Source of the DNA: Pseudomonadota bacterium | GTDB lineage: Bacteria > Pseudomonadota > Gammaproteobacteria > UBA9214 | Length of the DNA: 64,000 bases | Direction of reading: 5' to 3' | Assembly: GCA_041395565.1 (NCBI GenBank) | Contig: JAWLAI010000004.1 | Location: 186,001-250,000, forward strand | Shown: piece after piece, positions 35,161-44,613 of the stretch | How positions within the stretch are numbered: position 1 is the first letter of the stretch | Layout of the letters: each line of letters starts with the position of its first letter | Notes under the pieces: generated by a model | What the model was told of the DNA's origin: nothing | Seen by the model: only the letters and a program-made list of their open reading frames with translations | The model's database searches: none | Program-made: the position numbers and the translations under genes

Positions 35161-35727
35161 TCAGCGCCAGTAACGGTAGGGATAGGCGTAAGGATAGCCG
35201 CGATAGTACCAGGGGCTGTACCAGCGGTCGTACCACCAGGGGTCGTACCACGGATCATCGTAGTAGTGATAACGGTCGGTTTCCTGCGGCCACAGGTACC
35301 ACGCCTGTGCCTCGACGACCGGGTAGACGTAGGTGTGTTCGCCCACTTTGCCGGACTCGGTGCCTCGGACCGTGCCCGTCACGGTGATGCGCCGGTCGGG
35401 TGCGTAGACCTTGGGGTCCAGGAATTCGGGTACGCGCACGATGAAGCGACCCGCGTTGTCATCCGTCAGCCGGGGTTCGCCGTCCCGGTACAGCAACCGT
35501 CCCAGTACCGTGAGTCGTGTGGCATCCTTGCGGTTCTCCGTCGCGATGATCGAACCGCCCCACCGCACCTGCTGATCGCGGTAGGTGTCGATCTCGCCGC
35601 GTACGACCGCTGGCCACGGACTGTCCGCCGGCCCTTGCCGGATCAGCGGCGGTATCGGCGAGGTGCATGCACTGAGCAGCGTTGCCGCAAGCACCATCGT
35701 GCCGGTAAGTGATCTCGCTTGCAGCAT
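35161..35727 (-). CDS. Slp-family outer-membrane lipoprotein with Tyr/Trp-rich tail
   Basis: 188 residues, strong ribosome site AGGAGG. The signal ends LLSAC. Slp blocks: VRWGGSIIATENR, RFIVRVPEFLDPKVYAPDRR and YVYPVVEAQAWYLWP, closest to the 344-residue paralogue. The C-terminal 30 residues are extremely aromatic (DPWYDPWWYDRWYSPWYYRG). First gene of the leftward cluster Slp, Slp, Nudix, Slp. Aromatic tails of this type may embed in or stack against the outer membrane; that is inference. Confidence 0.88.
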   Translation of the reverse strand: MLQARSLTGTMVLAATLLSACTSPIPPLIRQGPADSPWPAVVRGEIDTYRDQQVRWGGSIIATENRKDATRLTVLGRLLYRDGEPRLTDDNAGRFIVRVPEFLDPKVYAPDRRITVTGTVRGTESGKVGEHTYVYPVVEAQAWYLWPQETDRYHYYDDPWYDPWWYDRWYSPWYYRGYPYAYPYRYWR

Positions 35728-35944
35728 GATTCTATCCTCCTGCGGTCTCGCATAACGTTAGACCGCCGGGGCGGCAAAAGGTGCGGTTGCCGCCGGCGCG
35801 CCGTGTTCTCGCGCCGTGCCGAGCCGGTGAGTGCAGAGGCGTGTCGCTGCGGGTCGGCATGGCGAGGGTCGAGCCGGCAATAGTGTGAACGTGGGTCAGA
35901 CTCACAGCCGGCGCCGTGCCGTTGCCGCGGCAGGGATTCCGTAC

Positions 35945-36283
35945 CTAGCCGGCGCGGCCGGCGTCGCGAGCGCCCGGCTCCGTCGCCGCGAGTTGGTGTG
36001 CCGGGGCAGCCCCGCCGGCCATGGTGGCCCGGGACCGAATCGGGGGGGAGACCAGCGCGCTGGTCTGAGTGCGACCGTGTACCTTTTCGTTGTAGAGGCC
36101 GGTACCGACGATGCCGCCCTCGTTGCTGCTGGCGATGGCCGCAATCAGTATCCGGCCGGGATCGATCGGTTGCCAGGGTTCGGCAAGCACCGGGAGCGAA
36201 GCGAGCGATCCGCTTAAGAGCGCGAGCAGTGCCGCGCTGGATCCGCGCTCCCGGTGATGCCGAATTCGGTTGCTGTGGTTCAT
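35945..36283 (-). CDS. Small exported protein, unknown
   Basis: 112 residues from ATG 36283 (longer start at 36319 possible). Signal-like SSAALLALLSGSLASLPVLA followed by EPW. The mature chain has ILIAAIASSNEGGIVGTGLY and then a Pro/Ala/Arg-rich tail that could be out-of-frame noise. No family recognised and no strong ribosome site (weak GAGG-like). Kept because the signal peptide is good and codon third positions look coding in the first two thirds. Confidence 0.45.
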   Translation of the reverse strand: MNHSNRIRHHRERGSSAALLALLSGSLASLPVLAEPWQPIDPGRILIAAIASSNEGGIVGTGLYNEKVHGRTQTSALVSPPIRSRATMAGGAAPAHQLAATEPGARDAGRAG

Positions 36284-36962
36284 GGTCTCTAACCTCGGTT
36301 GCCGCAGGAATCGCCGCATACGATGCTGCCGTGATGTCGGCGCTGTTTCCGGACTCGGATGCCGCTGCTTACCGGTGAGACATGTCAGGCATCATCCTGA
36401 CGCAGCCAGACTCTATCCGAGCGATTCCTTCGCATGCGCGATGCAGATCCCAGTCCTGAAAATTGCTGAATATCAAGCAAGCACCAGGCCAGAGTGAATA
36501 AGCGTCTGATTCGCCCCGAAATGCCGGCACGAACGCCGGGGGTGGGACGGTTTGTGTGCGACAAACCGTCTCCCGTCAGCGACAGTGTGCACGTGTTTCA
36601 GGGCAAGTCATTGTTTGTCAGACGCATCGGGCATCGTCGCCTGACGACAATGTCCAAGTTTACGCGGCATGTCACAGCGGCGCGGTCAGCAGGGCATGAG
36701 GCTGGGGTAAAAACCGTGTCAGCGCGTGCGCAAATTCACTGCTGTGCGACGTGCAAGCACCGCTGCCGGCCTGCACTCGGCGTTGTCTGGTGCGGCCGGA
36801 CACCGGCGCTCGGTCGCCGGCTGACGGTCCGCTGTCGAACGCTGTCCGGGTAACAGCCGCGTGCTAACATACCTGCGTCTGCCGGCCCGGCGCTGCGCCG
36901 GGCACAATGGTGGCACCGTCCCTCAATCACACACAGCTGCAGGCATGCAGGAAGACAGTCCG
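36284..36962. other. Long noncoding stretch with strong hairpins
   Basis: About 680 bases without a supported gene; the 119-codon frame at 36494-36853 has no ribosome site and noise-like composition. A perfect 10-bp stem GACGGTTTGT (36546-36555) / ACAAACCGTC (36561-36570) with a five-base loop stands out, and a smaller hairpin GTCAGG/CCTGAC lies at 36384-36401. The stretch could hold a small RNA or the remains of a lost gene; neither is shown. Confidence 0.4.
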
Positions 36963-37337
36963 ATGTCGAGCCGGAGCGAGAATCCGTTCGAGTCCATCAG
37001 GCGCCGTCTGCGCGAGTTCGCCGCCGCGCGCGACTGGGATCAGTTCCACTCGCCCAAGAATCTCGCCATGGCGCTCATCGTCGAGGCAGCCGAGCTGGTC
37101 GAGCAGTTCCAGTGGCTGTCCCAGGCCGAGAGTCAGTCCCTGGCGCCCGCCAGGCGCACGGCCGTGGAGCAGGAGCTCGCCGATATCCAGATTTATCTCA
37201 TTCGCCTGGCCGACAGGCTCGAGATCGACCTCGAACATGCCGTCGACGCCAAGCTGGAGATTAATGCGCGCAAGTATCCCGCAGACCAGGTGCGTGGCAG
37301 CGCGGAGAAATACGACGCCCGTGACGACGGCGGCTGA
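36963..37337 (+). CDS. MazG-like nucleotide pyrophosphohydrolase (short all-alpha NTPase)
   Basis: 124 residues. The start ATG 36963 follows AGGAAGA. The sequence matches the short MazG/dCTPase group: DWDQFHSPKNLAMALIVEAA, then AELVEQFQWL and the metal-binding ELADIQIYLIRLAD. The E..E pair in VEAAELVE and E/D in QELADIQ form the usual Mg site. These enzymes hydrolyse non-canonical or surplus dNTPs to monophosphates. Single-gene unit before the PhoD-like gene. Confidence 0.88.
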   Translation: MSSRSENPFESIRRRLREFAAARDWDQFHSPKNLAMALIVEAAELVEQFQWLSQAESQSLAPARRTAVEQELADIQIYLIRLADRLEIDLEHAVDAKLEINARKYPADQVRGSAEKYDARDDGG

Positions 37338-37426
37338 CGGCCGCTCACAGCGCCGGTCCGCGGCCAGCGCCGGGCGGCGCGAGCCGGCACTTTCATGCAA
37401 TGCAGGCTACAGGGAGCAGTACTGAC

Positions 37427-39121
37427 ATGAGCAATTCTCTCGTTTTCAAGGATATCCGTCCCTGGCCCAACCCGCTCCTCGAGCGGGCCAGTATCGTCGG
37501 GCATACGACGGCGGATTCCTGCCGGATCTGGGTGCGGGTGGCGGATCTGGGGGATTTCACATTGCTGGTCTATCCGTCACACAGGGATGCGGGCAACGCA
37601 CTGTTCAGCGGTTTCAAGGAAGTCCCCTATACCGGCATGGCGGCGCTGCCGGCGTGGGTGCAGCGCTATCCGTTCGCCGTGTACGATGAGCTGCAGGACA
37701 CGACCTGCGTGATCGAGGTCGAGGGGCTGGAGCCGGCGACAGAATATCGCTACGCGGTATTCGGCGCACACCAGGACCGGGGGCGCATCGTCATCGGCAG
37801 GGACTACGAGTACCGCTTCCGCACGTTGCCCGCGCAGGCCGGCGTGTTCAGCTTCGGATTCTATTCATGTCACATGCCCTACAAGGTTTCCCTGTTCGGC
37901 AGGACCTCCGTGGTCAACGAACACATGTGGGACTGTCTGAACGAGGTGCTGGAGCGGCATTACGCGCAGGACCTGCGTTTCGTCATCGCCGGTGGTGACC
38001 AGGTGTACGCGGATGGTGTGAAGACGCTCGATATCTGGAAACTGCTCAATGCCCGCATGGCCAAATCGGGTGGCGAGCTGAGCCCGTCCTATGACGAGAT
38101 GGTGAGCTGGTACCGCGATATCTATCACGGGTACTGGGGATTCCCCGGCGTGCGCAAGGCCTTCGCCGGCTATCCGACCTACATGATCTGGGACGATCAC
38201 GAGATTGCCGACGGCTGGGGTTCGTTCCTGCTCGGCGGTGGCAAGGACGAACTGGACGAGCGTTTTCCCGAGCGCAGGGCCAGAAAGCTCAGCCGCCGCG
38301 ACTGCCTGGAATTGCGCGAACGCATGCAGGCGGCGGCGTCCCGGGTATACCGGGAATACCAGCATTCCCATAATCCGGACAGTCCCGCCGACGGGGGCGA
38401 CGGGACGTTCGATTATCATTTTGTCGCACAGGGCGCGGCCTTCTATGTGCTCGACGGGCGCGGCTGTCGCGATATCAACCGCCGTTCCCGCCGGGTGCTC
38501 GGGGTCGCGCAGTTCAACCGGTTCCGGCGCTGGCTGGAGGCATTGCAGCCGCGCAGTACGCCCTTCCTGTTCGTCGTGTCAACGGTGCCGGTACTGCACA
38601 TGCTGCCGGTGCTGGTGAACGCGGACGACAATGTGCTGGCCGACGTCGCGGATCTGCAGGACGATCTGCGCGACGCCTGGGAACACGAGAAACACGACTC
38701 CGAGCGCAAGGCGCTCGTCCGGGCGCTGTTCGCGGCTGCGGAGCGGGGTATCAGGGTCTGCATACTGAGCGGTGACGTGCATACTTCCGCCGCCTTCCGC
38801 ATGATCGACGCGCGCACCGGCGCGGTCATCTATCAGTTGACGTCGAGTGCCATCACCTACAACAAGCCACGGGCGCTGGGGTGGCTGCTCGGCCACACCG
38901 TGGCGGAAGCGGGGCAGTCGCCGGACGGGTACCGGTTCGAACGCCTGGCGCTGTACACGGACAGCAATTTTTCCCTACTCCAGGTCGACCCGGTGCAGGA
39001 TATGGTCACGTTCCGCCTCTACGGCGAACAGAAGGTGTCCGATCCGGACGAGCGGGAGCAGGACCGGGCCGTTACCCATTCGCTCGCCAGTATCGAGTGC
39101 CGCTTCAGCCCCCGGGCCTGA
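37427..39121 (+). CDS. PhoD-like phosphatase / alkaline phosphatase D-family protein
   Basis: 564 residues. An N-terminal fibronectin-like domain (residues 20-140, SRIWVRVADLG-type strands: SCRIWVRVADLGDF and CVIEVEGLEPATEYRYAVFG) precedes a metallophosphoesterase core: FGFYSCHM, IAGGDQVYADG, MIWDDHEIADGWG and CILSGDVHTSAAF. These are the family's metal ligands. Unlike classic PhoD, there is no Tat or Sec signal, so it is predicted to be cytoplasmic. Start at ATG 37427 after AGGGAG; another ATG nine codons upstream is possible. Confidence 0.85.
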   Translation: MSNSLVFKDIRPWPNPLLERASIVGHTTADSCRIWVRVADLGDFTLLVYPSHRDAGNALFSGFKEVPYTGMAALPAWVQRYPFAVYDELQDTTCVIEVEGLEPATEYRYAVFGAHQDRGRIVIGRDYEYRFRTLPAQAGVFSFGFYSCHMPYKVSLFGRTSVVNEHMWDCLNEVLERHYAQDLRFVIAGGDQVYADGVKTLDIWKLLNARMAKSGGELSPSYDEMVSWYRDIYHGYWGFPGVRKAFAGYPTYMIWDDHEIADGWGSFLLGGGKDELDERFPERRARKLSRRDCLELRERMQAAASRVYREYQHSHNPDSPADGGDGTFDYHFVAQGAAFYVLDGRGCRDINRRSRRVLGVAQFNRFRRWLEALQPRSTPFLFVVSTVPVLHMLPVLVNADDNVLADVADLQDDLRDAWEHEKHDSERKALVRALFAAAERGIRVCILSGDVHTSAAFRMIDARTGAVIYQLTSSAITYNKPRALGWLLGHTVAEAGQSPDGYRFERLALYTDSNFSLLQVDPVQDMVTFRLYGEQKVSDPDEREQDRAVTHSLASIECRFSPRA

Positions 39122-39144
39122 TGACGGCGGCAAGCGCCGAACCG

Positions 39145-40176
39145 CTACGGTGACTGCGGCGAACCGGTAACCGTCGCGCTGTCCGGCGTTGCCGCATCGG
39201 TCTGATGCAGCTCACGGTGGCACAAGGCCAGTTCCTTCTGCGTCTTGACGCGTCTGGAGACCTCGGTCTTCAGCTTCTCGAACAGGTCGTCGCGTTCGGC
39301 ACTGAGCTTGGCCAGCCGCTCGCGCAACTGCTGCAGCATGGCGGCATTCGCCTCGGCGTCGGATCCGGGAGGGGGGGCGCCGACCGTGGCCGCGGCCGTG
39401 CCGGCAGCCGTCTGCGCCCCGTCACCGTCTTCGGGCGCTGCCTGCCGGACGGCGAGCGCCCCCTGCAGGGTGGTGGCGTGGGTCTCGAGACGGGTACTGG
39501 ATGCGCTCAGCTGATCCCGCAGCGTCTCCAGCTGGGACATGGCCGCGCCGAGCTGCCCGGCCGATGCGGCGGTCTGGGACTGCGCCTCCTGCAGCGCCCG
39601 GGAGGCGGTCTGCAGCCTGGCATTCAGCACGGCCAGTTCCCGGTCACGGCCGGTGAGATCGTCGCGCAGCCCGTCGCGTTCCGCCGCCAGTGCAAGACGC
39701 TGTTGCTCCAGTCCGGCCTGCTCGGTCCGCAGGGTAACCAGCTGGTCGGACAGCGTGCGTTCGGATTCGACGGCATGCTGCACGCGCTGCTGCAACTGCG
39801 CGAGCGTCGTCCGTGCCGTGTCCAGTTCCGTGTCTTTCGTGGCGATCTGTTCCCGGGCCTCATCCAGCGCCGTGCTTTGGGTCGCCAGTCGCGCCTGTGC
39901 CTGGTCCAGCTCGCTGCGTGATGCGCTTGCCGCGGCGGTCGGCCATTGCTGCGCGTGTGGTGGCGGGAACGGGTAGGCGGGGAGCGGCCACGGCGCACCC
40001 TGCGGCCAGGGTTGCAGCGCCCCCGACGGGGCGGGCGCTGCACCGTACCAGCCCGGCTGCAAACCGCCGGACCCGGCCGCCGGGGTCGGGACGGATGGTC
40101 CAGGGGCGGCGCAAACGGGCGCGCCGGCAAGCAGCGCAACGGTCAGACAGGCAGTAAACAGTCGCAGGTGGTTCAT
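39145..40176 (-). CDS. Exported coiled-coil protein
   Basis: 343 residues. Signal peptide LFTACLTVALLAGAPVCAA, then a Pro/Gly/Trp/Tyr-rich linker (about 25-85). A long Ala/Gln/Leu/Glu coiled coil follows from about 88 to 235, with regular heptads such as DEAREQIATKDTELDTARTT. After a flexible Ala/Gly/Pro stretch (about 240-275) a second coil LRERLAKLSAERDDLFEKLK appears. It is probably periplasmic, perhaps a scaffold. No enzyme motif. It converges on the PhoD-like gene. Confidence 0.7.
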   Translation of the reverse strand: MNHLRLFTACLTVALLAGAPVCAAPGPSVPTPAAGSGGLQPGWYGAAPAPSGALQPWPQGAPWPLPAYPFPPPHAQQWPTAAASASRSELDQAQARLATQSTALDEAREQIATKDTELDTARTTLAQLQQRVQHAVESERTLSDQLVTLRTEQAGLEQQRLALAAERDGLRDDLTGRDRELAVLNARLQTASRALQEAQSQTAASAGQLGAAMSQLETLRDQLSASSTRLETHATTLQGALAVRQAAPEDGDGAQTAAGTAAATVGAPPPGSDAEANAAMLQQLRERLAKLSAERDDLFEKLKTEVSRRVKTQKELALCHRELHQTDAATPDSATVTGSPQSP

Positions 40177-40333
40177 GGCACGCTCCGGTTCGAATCGGCG
40201 GAAATCCTGAGTAGCGAGTGTAACGGAATCGCGGCGGGCTGGCTTGAGGCTGGGTCCGGCGGGTGTCGCCGCCGGTACGGGCGTGGGTCAGCCCGGCCGC
40301 AACCTGCGCGCAGGTGCGCTACCATAGGCAGGA

Positions 40334-40364
40334 TCAGGCAGCCTGCCTGACCGTGCAGGCAGGC
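40334..40364 (+). promoter_or_regulatory. Alternative hairpins before the amino-acid permease
   Basis: A 9-bp perfect stem GCCTGCCTG (40341-40349) / CAGGCAGGC (40356-40364) ends 26 bases before the permease TTG. Its left arm also pairs with upstream TCAGGC (40334-40339), so two mutually exclusive folds are possible. That layout could support attenuation or translational control, but no T-tract is present. Confidence 0.35.
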
Positions 40365-40390
40365 CGGGTCAGCCGGAGCGCCGCCAGTAC

Positions 40391-41683
40391 TTGAACAATA
40401 CGGAACCTCGACAGGTCGGTTACTGGGAAGCGACCGCCATCGGCATCGGCGGCATGGTCGGCGGCGGCATCTTTGCCGTGCTGGGCCTGGCGGTCGACCT
40501 GACGCACGGCGGGGCACCCGTCGCGTTCCTGATCGCCGGCGCCGTCGCGCTCGTGACTGCGTACTCCTACGCCCGGCTCTCCGTCGCATTTCCCAGCCAG
40601 GGTGGCACCGTGGCGTATCTGGACCGGGCGTTCGGTGCCGGTCTCCTGACCGGCGGCATGAACATCCTGCTCTGGCTCAGCTACATGGTAATGCTCTCGC
40701 TTTACGCCCGCGCGTTCGGCAGTTACGGCGCATCCCTGTTCCCGGCGCACTGGCACGGGATGGCGAACCATGTCCTGACCAGCGCCGTCATCGTCGTCAT
40801 CACGGGGTTGAACCTGCTCAGTGCCCGCCTCATCGGCAAGGCCGAGGACTGGGTGGTGTTCGTCAAGCTCGCAATCCTGGCGCTGTTCATCGGTGCGGGT
40901 TTTCCGGGTGTGGACGCGGCGCGGCTGGCACCCGCGGCCTGGTCGACGCCGCTGCACCTGGTGGCAGGGGGGATGATCATCTTCCTGGCCTACGAGGGTT
41001 TCGAGCTGATCGCCAACACCGCCCGCGACGTGCGCAATGCCGCCACCACGCTGCCGCGTGCCTTCTATTCCGCGGTGGTATTCGTCATCGTGCTGTACGT
41101 GCTGGTGGCCATCGTGGCCGTGGGCAACCTCCCCGTGGGCGACATCGTCGCGGCGCGCGATTACGCGCTGGCGGCGGCCCGGCCGTTTCTCGGGCAGACC
41201 GGTTTCACCCTGATAGCCGTCGCGGCCGTGCTGTCCACGACATCCGCGATCAACGCCACGCTCTACGGTGCGGCCCGGCTCAGCTACATCATCGCCCGGG
41301 ACGGCGAGCTGCCCGCCGTGCTGGAGCGCCGCTTGTGGAACCGGCCGGTGGAAGGCCTGCTGATCACCTCCGCCGTGACCCTGCTGGCGGCCAACCTCGT
41401 CGATCTCTCCAGTCTGTCGACGCTCGGCAGCGCGGGTTTCCTGCTGATCTTCGCCGCCGTCAACGCCGCCAATGTGCGGCTGGCGCGACGTGCGCACAGC
41501 CGGCGCTGGCTGGCATGGCTCGGCGTGGTGCTATGCCTGTGTGCGCTTGCGGCACTGCTGTGGCAGACCCTGCGCACGGCGCCGGGGCGGCTCTGGATAC
41601 TGGTCGGGATGACGGCGCTGGCATTCGCGATCGAATTCATCTTTCGCGTGCTCACGGGCCGGGCATTGCGCGTGTCCGGCTAG
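40391..41683 (+). CDS. APC-superfamily amino-acid permease
   Basis: 430 residues, about twelve hydrophobic spans. The N-terminal helix GIGGMVGGGIFAVLG is the glycine-rich substrate-binding start of APC transporters; IFLAYEGFELIANTARDVRN corresponds to the conserved TM6/loop, and STTSAINATLYGAARLSY follows. The start is TTG at 40391, giving the normal short N-terminus; a GGAG 12 bases upstream is a weak ribosome site. Substrate unknown. Confidence 0.87.
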   Translation: MNNTEPRQVGYWEATAIGIGGMVGGGIFAVLGLAVDLTHGGAPVAFLIAGAVALVTAYSYARLSVAFPSQGGTVAYLDRAFGAGLLTGGMNILLWLSYMVMLSLYARAFGSYGASLFPAHWHGMANHVLTSAVIVVITGLNLLSARLIGKAEDWVVFVKLAILALFIGAGFPGVDAARLAPAAWSTPLHLVAGGMIIFLAYEGFELIANTARDVRNAATTLPRAFYSAVVFVIVLYVLVAIVAVGNLPVGDIVAARDYALAAARPFLGQTGFTLIAVAAVLSTTSAINATLYGAARLSYIIARDGELPAVLERRLWNRPVEGLLITSAVTLLAANLVDLSSLSTLGSAGFLLIFAAVNAANVRLARRAHSRRWLAWLGVVLCLCALAALLWQTLRTAPGRLWILVGMTALAFAIEFIFRVLTGRALRVSG

Positions 41684-41712
41684 AACCTGGCTAAATAATT
41701 CCGCAGCACACG

Positions 41713-43629
41713 CTACAGCAGCAGCTGGTAACGGAGTACGCCGAGAAACGCCAGCCCGGCGAGCGCGACCAGCGTGAGCTGCCAGCGCGCCCCGCGGTTC
41801 CAGTAGCCCCGGCTCCAGGCAATCGCCGTGAGGACGACGGTCATGGCGGCCAGTGCCGCGGAAGCCAGGGGCAGCAGCAGGATGGCCCGGGCGTAGGGCG
41901 GGATGCCGTAGAGCAGCCGGGAACCCTGGCTCAGGATCAGGGCGGTGCCGGCCAGGATGGTGAGATTGGTGGCGCCGAGCAGGCCGGCCAGCGGCCGGGC
42001 GACGCGCGCGGTCCAGGGTACGGGTTGCGGTACCACCGGCCGGGCAGTCCTGCTGCGCGGCGGGCGCAGGAGCACGACCAGGAAGAACACCAGCGCGCAG
42101 CCGGCCAGCAGTGTGCCCTGGGCAGCGGGGCTGGCGTACCAGGGCAGGCGGTGATAGCCGTAGGCGGGGACGTTGCGCTCGAACAGCCAGGTCTCGCCGC
42201 TGGCGGCATCCCTGCTGAACACCACGGTTTCCTCGCTGCCGCTGTCCTGGTATACCCCCGGCGCGCGTTCGATCCACGTCCCGTCCGGCACCATCGACAG
42301 GCCCGTGATATGCAATGCGCCGGGCGCGACCGTACGCACGGTCACCGGCCGCAGCGGCGCGAACAGCCGCTCCAGATCGAACACGCCGCTGCGGGTGCTG
42401 CGATAACTGCCGTCGAGGCGGGTGCCGGGCGGGAGGCTGTCGCCGGCCGCGGCCGGCTGCGGCCATTGCGGCAATGGCTGCAAGCGAGAGAGGACGGCAT
42501 CCAGCAGATCCAGTTGCGCCGCGCGGGTCCCGGCGCGGTTGTGTGCGATGAACAGGCCCAGCCCGCGTTCCGGCAGCAGGAAGACGGCCGCGGTGAAGTA
42601 GCGGGTATCTCCCGGATGCCAGAGGATGCGTTCGCCGGCGCGGGTCAGTTCCTGGAAGCCGTAGGTCAGGCCGTTGACTGCGGGATTGTTGCTGAACTGC
42701 CGCTGCAGCATGGCCGCGTTTTCGGGTGGCGCCAGGATCCGGCCCTTGCCGTAGCGGCCCTGCTGCAACAGGGCGAGCATGAAGCGCGCCATGTCCGCTG
42801 CGGTGGTGTGCAGGGCGCCGGACGGGCGTGCCTGGTACCAGCTGCGGCCGCTGCGCCCCTGCGCGCCGCGGTAACCCGTGGCCAGATCCGCTTCCAGCGC
42901 GGCCGGCAGCGGCTGGCGGAAGCTGCTGTGCTGCATGCCCAGCGGCGCGAAGACGGCGTTGTCGATATAGCGCTCGAAGGGCATGCCCGCAGCCTGTGCC
43001 ACGATCTGGCCGGCGAGCGCGATGCCGTAGTTGGAATACGCCGTCACCTTGCCGGGCGGATAGACCCGCGCGGGCATATGCGTGGCAAGGAACATCTGCA
43101 GCGAGGTGAGCTCGGCCGGGCTGCGAGCATAGAAGCCGAATGCCCGCTCCTCGAAGCCTGCCGACTGCGTCAGCAAGTCCGCTAGCGTCACCGGCCTGGG
43201 CCAGGTGGCGGGAAGCTGCAGACCGGTGAGGTAGTCGTTGACGTCGCGTCCGAGTGACAGCTTGCCCGTGCCGACGAGCTGCATCACCGCCGTTGCCGTG
43301 AAGACCTTTGCTACCGATCCTGCCCCGAACACGGTCCGGTCGGCATCCACCGGCCTGCCCGAGTCGCGATCGGCATAACCGTAGCCGCCAAGATGCAGGA
43401 TGCGGCCGTTGCCGACGAGCGCGACGGCGGCACCGGGAATGTCGTACAGGTACAGCTGGGTGATGATGACCTCGTCGATCAGGCGGGCCAGGTCCGCGCG
43501 CTCGGCTGCGTTGAGCGCGTGCGCGCCGGGCTGCGCGTGCAGCGGTGTGCAGAGACCTGTCAGGCAGGCGAGGAGCAGGGCCAGCAGATGGCGTGCGCGT
43601 GCCCGTTCCCGGATGCCTCCTGATTGCAT
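41713..43629 (-). CDS. Serine hydrolase (beta-lactamase/PBP class C fold) with C-terminal membrane domain
   Basis: 638 residues from ATG 43629 after AGGGAA. Signal peptide HLLALLLACLTGLCTPLHA. The catalytic S-x-x-K is Ser105 and Lys108 in GAGSVAKVF, and the Tyr motif is YSNYG. A third motif appears as ILWHPGDTRYF, where HPG replaces the classical K-T-G. After the hydrolase domain come a beta-rich DUF-like segment and four C-terminal hydrophobic helices from about residue 505. Such proteins are peptidases or esterases in the envelope. The frame extends to 43860 without homology-like content. Confidence 0.87.
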   Translation of the reverse strand: MQSGGIRERARARHLLALLLACLTGLCTPLHAQPGAHALNAAERADLARLIDEVIITQLYLYDIPGAAVALVGNGRILHLGGYGYADRDSGRPVDADRTVFGAGSVAKVFTATAVMQLVGTGKLSLGRDVNDYLTGLQLPATWPRPVTLADLLTQSAGFEERAFGFYARSPAELTSLQMFLATHMPARVYPPGKVTAYSNYGIALAGQIVAQAAGMPFERYIDNAVFAPLGMQHSSFRQPLPAALEADLATGYRGAQGRSGRSWYQARPSGALHTTAADMARFMLALLQQGRYGKGRILAPPENAAMLQRQFSNNPAVNGLTYGFQELTRAGERILWHPGDTRYFTAAVFLLPERGLGLFIAHNRAGTRAAQLDLLDAVLSRLQPLPQWPQPAAAGDSLPPGTRLDGSYRSTRSGVFDLERLFAPLRPVTVRTVAPGALHITGLSMVPDGTWIERAPGVYQDSGSEETVVFSRDAASGETWLFERNVPAYGYHRLPWYASPAAQGTLLAGCALVFFLVVLLRPPRSRTARPVVPQPVPWTARVARPLAGLLGATNLTILAGTALILSQGSRLLYGIPPYARAILLLPLASAALAAMTVVLTAIAWSRGYWNRGARWQLTLVALAGLAFLGVLRYQLLL

Positions 43630-44055
43630 GTTATTTGTTCCCTGTTGTTCCCCGGTTCGCGCTGTCTCGGGCGGAAATGCAATACCGTCCCGGACTGAGC
43701 CGGTGCCATGCGGCGACCCTTGCCGGAACACAATATCATGAACCTGTCTTATCATCCCGCACTGTCGCAACCGTGGCGGGACGTGTTCCCGGCAGGGCAG
43801 GGTTACGCGGCATGTCCGTGCGGCAGGGAAGGAAGTGCGGCCGGCATTGATATGTGTCATGGCGGTGCCTCTGCGGATGGGCCACCGTTACAGCGTATGT
43901 CAGCGGTTAAGGCGCGCACCGTCGCGCGGCGCCACGGCACAGCACGCGCGACTGCCTGAATCAGCTGCACGCGCGGCCAATTCAATTCGTGATCAACTGC
44001 TTGGCGCCGGATGCGGCGCGACGGCAGGATCGGACAACCACGGGATCGGGAGCAG
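43630..44055. other. Divergent intergenic region, no gene seen
   Basis: About 425 bases between the serine hydrolase and the CBS-domain gene, carrying both promoters. The rightward open frames here lack ribosome sites and family features. Confidence 0.4.
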
Positions 44056-44556
44056 ATGATGAATGCAAGTCGGGAATCCGTCAGGCAAATGACTGTCAGC
44101 GCTGTCATGCAGCGCGAGGTGCTCGCCGCGGAGGGGGACTGGTCTCTGGAGCAGCTGGCGGACTTTCTGGTCGACAACGGAATCTCGGGTGCCCCGGTGG
44201 TAGCGGCCAACGACAAGCTGGTCGGGGTGGTGTCACTGACCGATATCGTGCGCCAGAACCGGATGCAGGAGCCGGCCGCCGGGCGCGAGGATGCCCACGA
44301 TGTCTACCTGTTCGACCTGGAGCGACGCATGGGTCGCGAGGAACTGCGCGAGATGCATATTCAGATCGAGTCGCCGGTGCGCGTGCAGGACATCATGACA
44401 CCCATGATATTCAGCGTGAGTGAGGACACCGGGGTGCAGGAGGTCGCGGACACCATGCTCAGGGGCAGGATACACCGCGTGTTCGTGACCAGCCAGGGCA
44501 AGCTCAGCGGTATTGTCACGGCGCTGGACATGCTCAAGGTGATTCGCGATCTCTGA
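44056..44556 (+). CDS. Tandem CBS-domain protein
   Basis: 166 residues; two adjacent ATGs (44056, 44059) follow GGGAG. CBS1 covers about 10-75 (TVSAVMQREVLA to LVGVVSLTDIVRQ) and CBS2 about 110-165 (RVQDIMTPMIFSVSED to LSGIVTALDMLKVI). A charged helix (DLERRMGREELREMHIQIES) links them. Stand-alone CBS pairs usually bind adenosine nucleotides and control a partner. No partner is encoded in the same direction. Confidence 0.88.
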   Translation: MMNASRESVRQMTVSAVMQREVLAAEGDWSLEQLADFLVDNGISGAPVVAANDKLVGVVSLTDIVRQNRMQEPAAGREDAHDVYLFDLERRMGREELREMHIQIESPVRVQDIMTPMIFSVSEDTGVQEVADTMLRGRIHRVFVTSQGKLSGIVTALDMLKVIRDL

Positions 44557-44613
44557 GTCGTACGCTGCGGCGGCAGCTGACGCGGTTCGTGGTGCGTGAG
44601 GGGTAGCCGCCGA

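Noticed and set aside
36494..36853. 119-codon plus-strand frame in the 36.3-36.9 kb gap
   Set aside because: Weak start region, low-complexity and basic composition, overlapped by a strong palindrome.
43708..43959. 83-codon plus-strand frame between serine hydrolase and CBS gene
   Set aside because: Lies in the shared promoter region without a ribosome site; composition is not protein-like.
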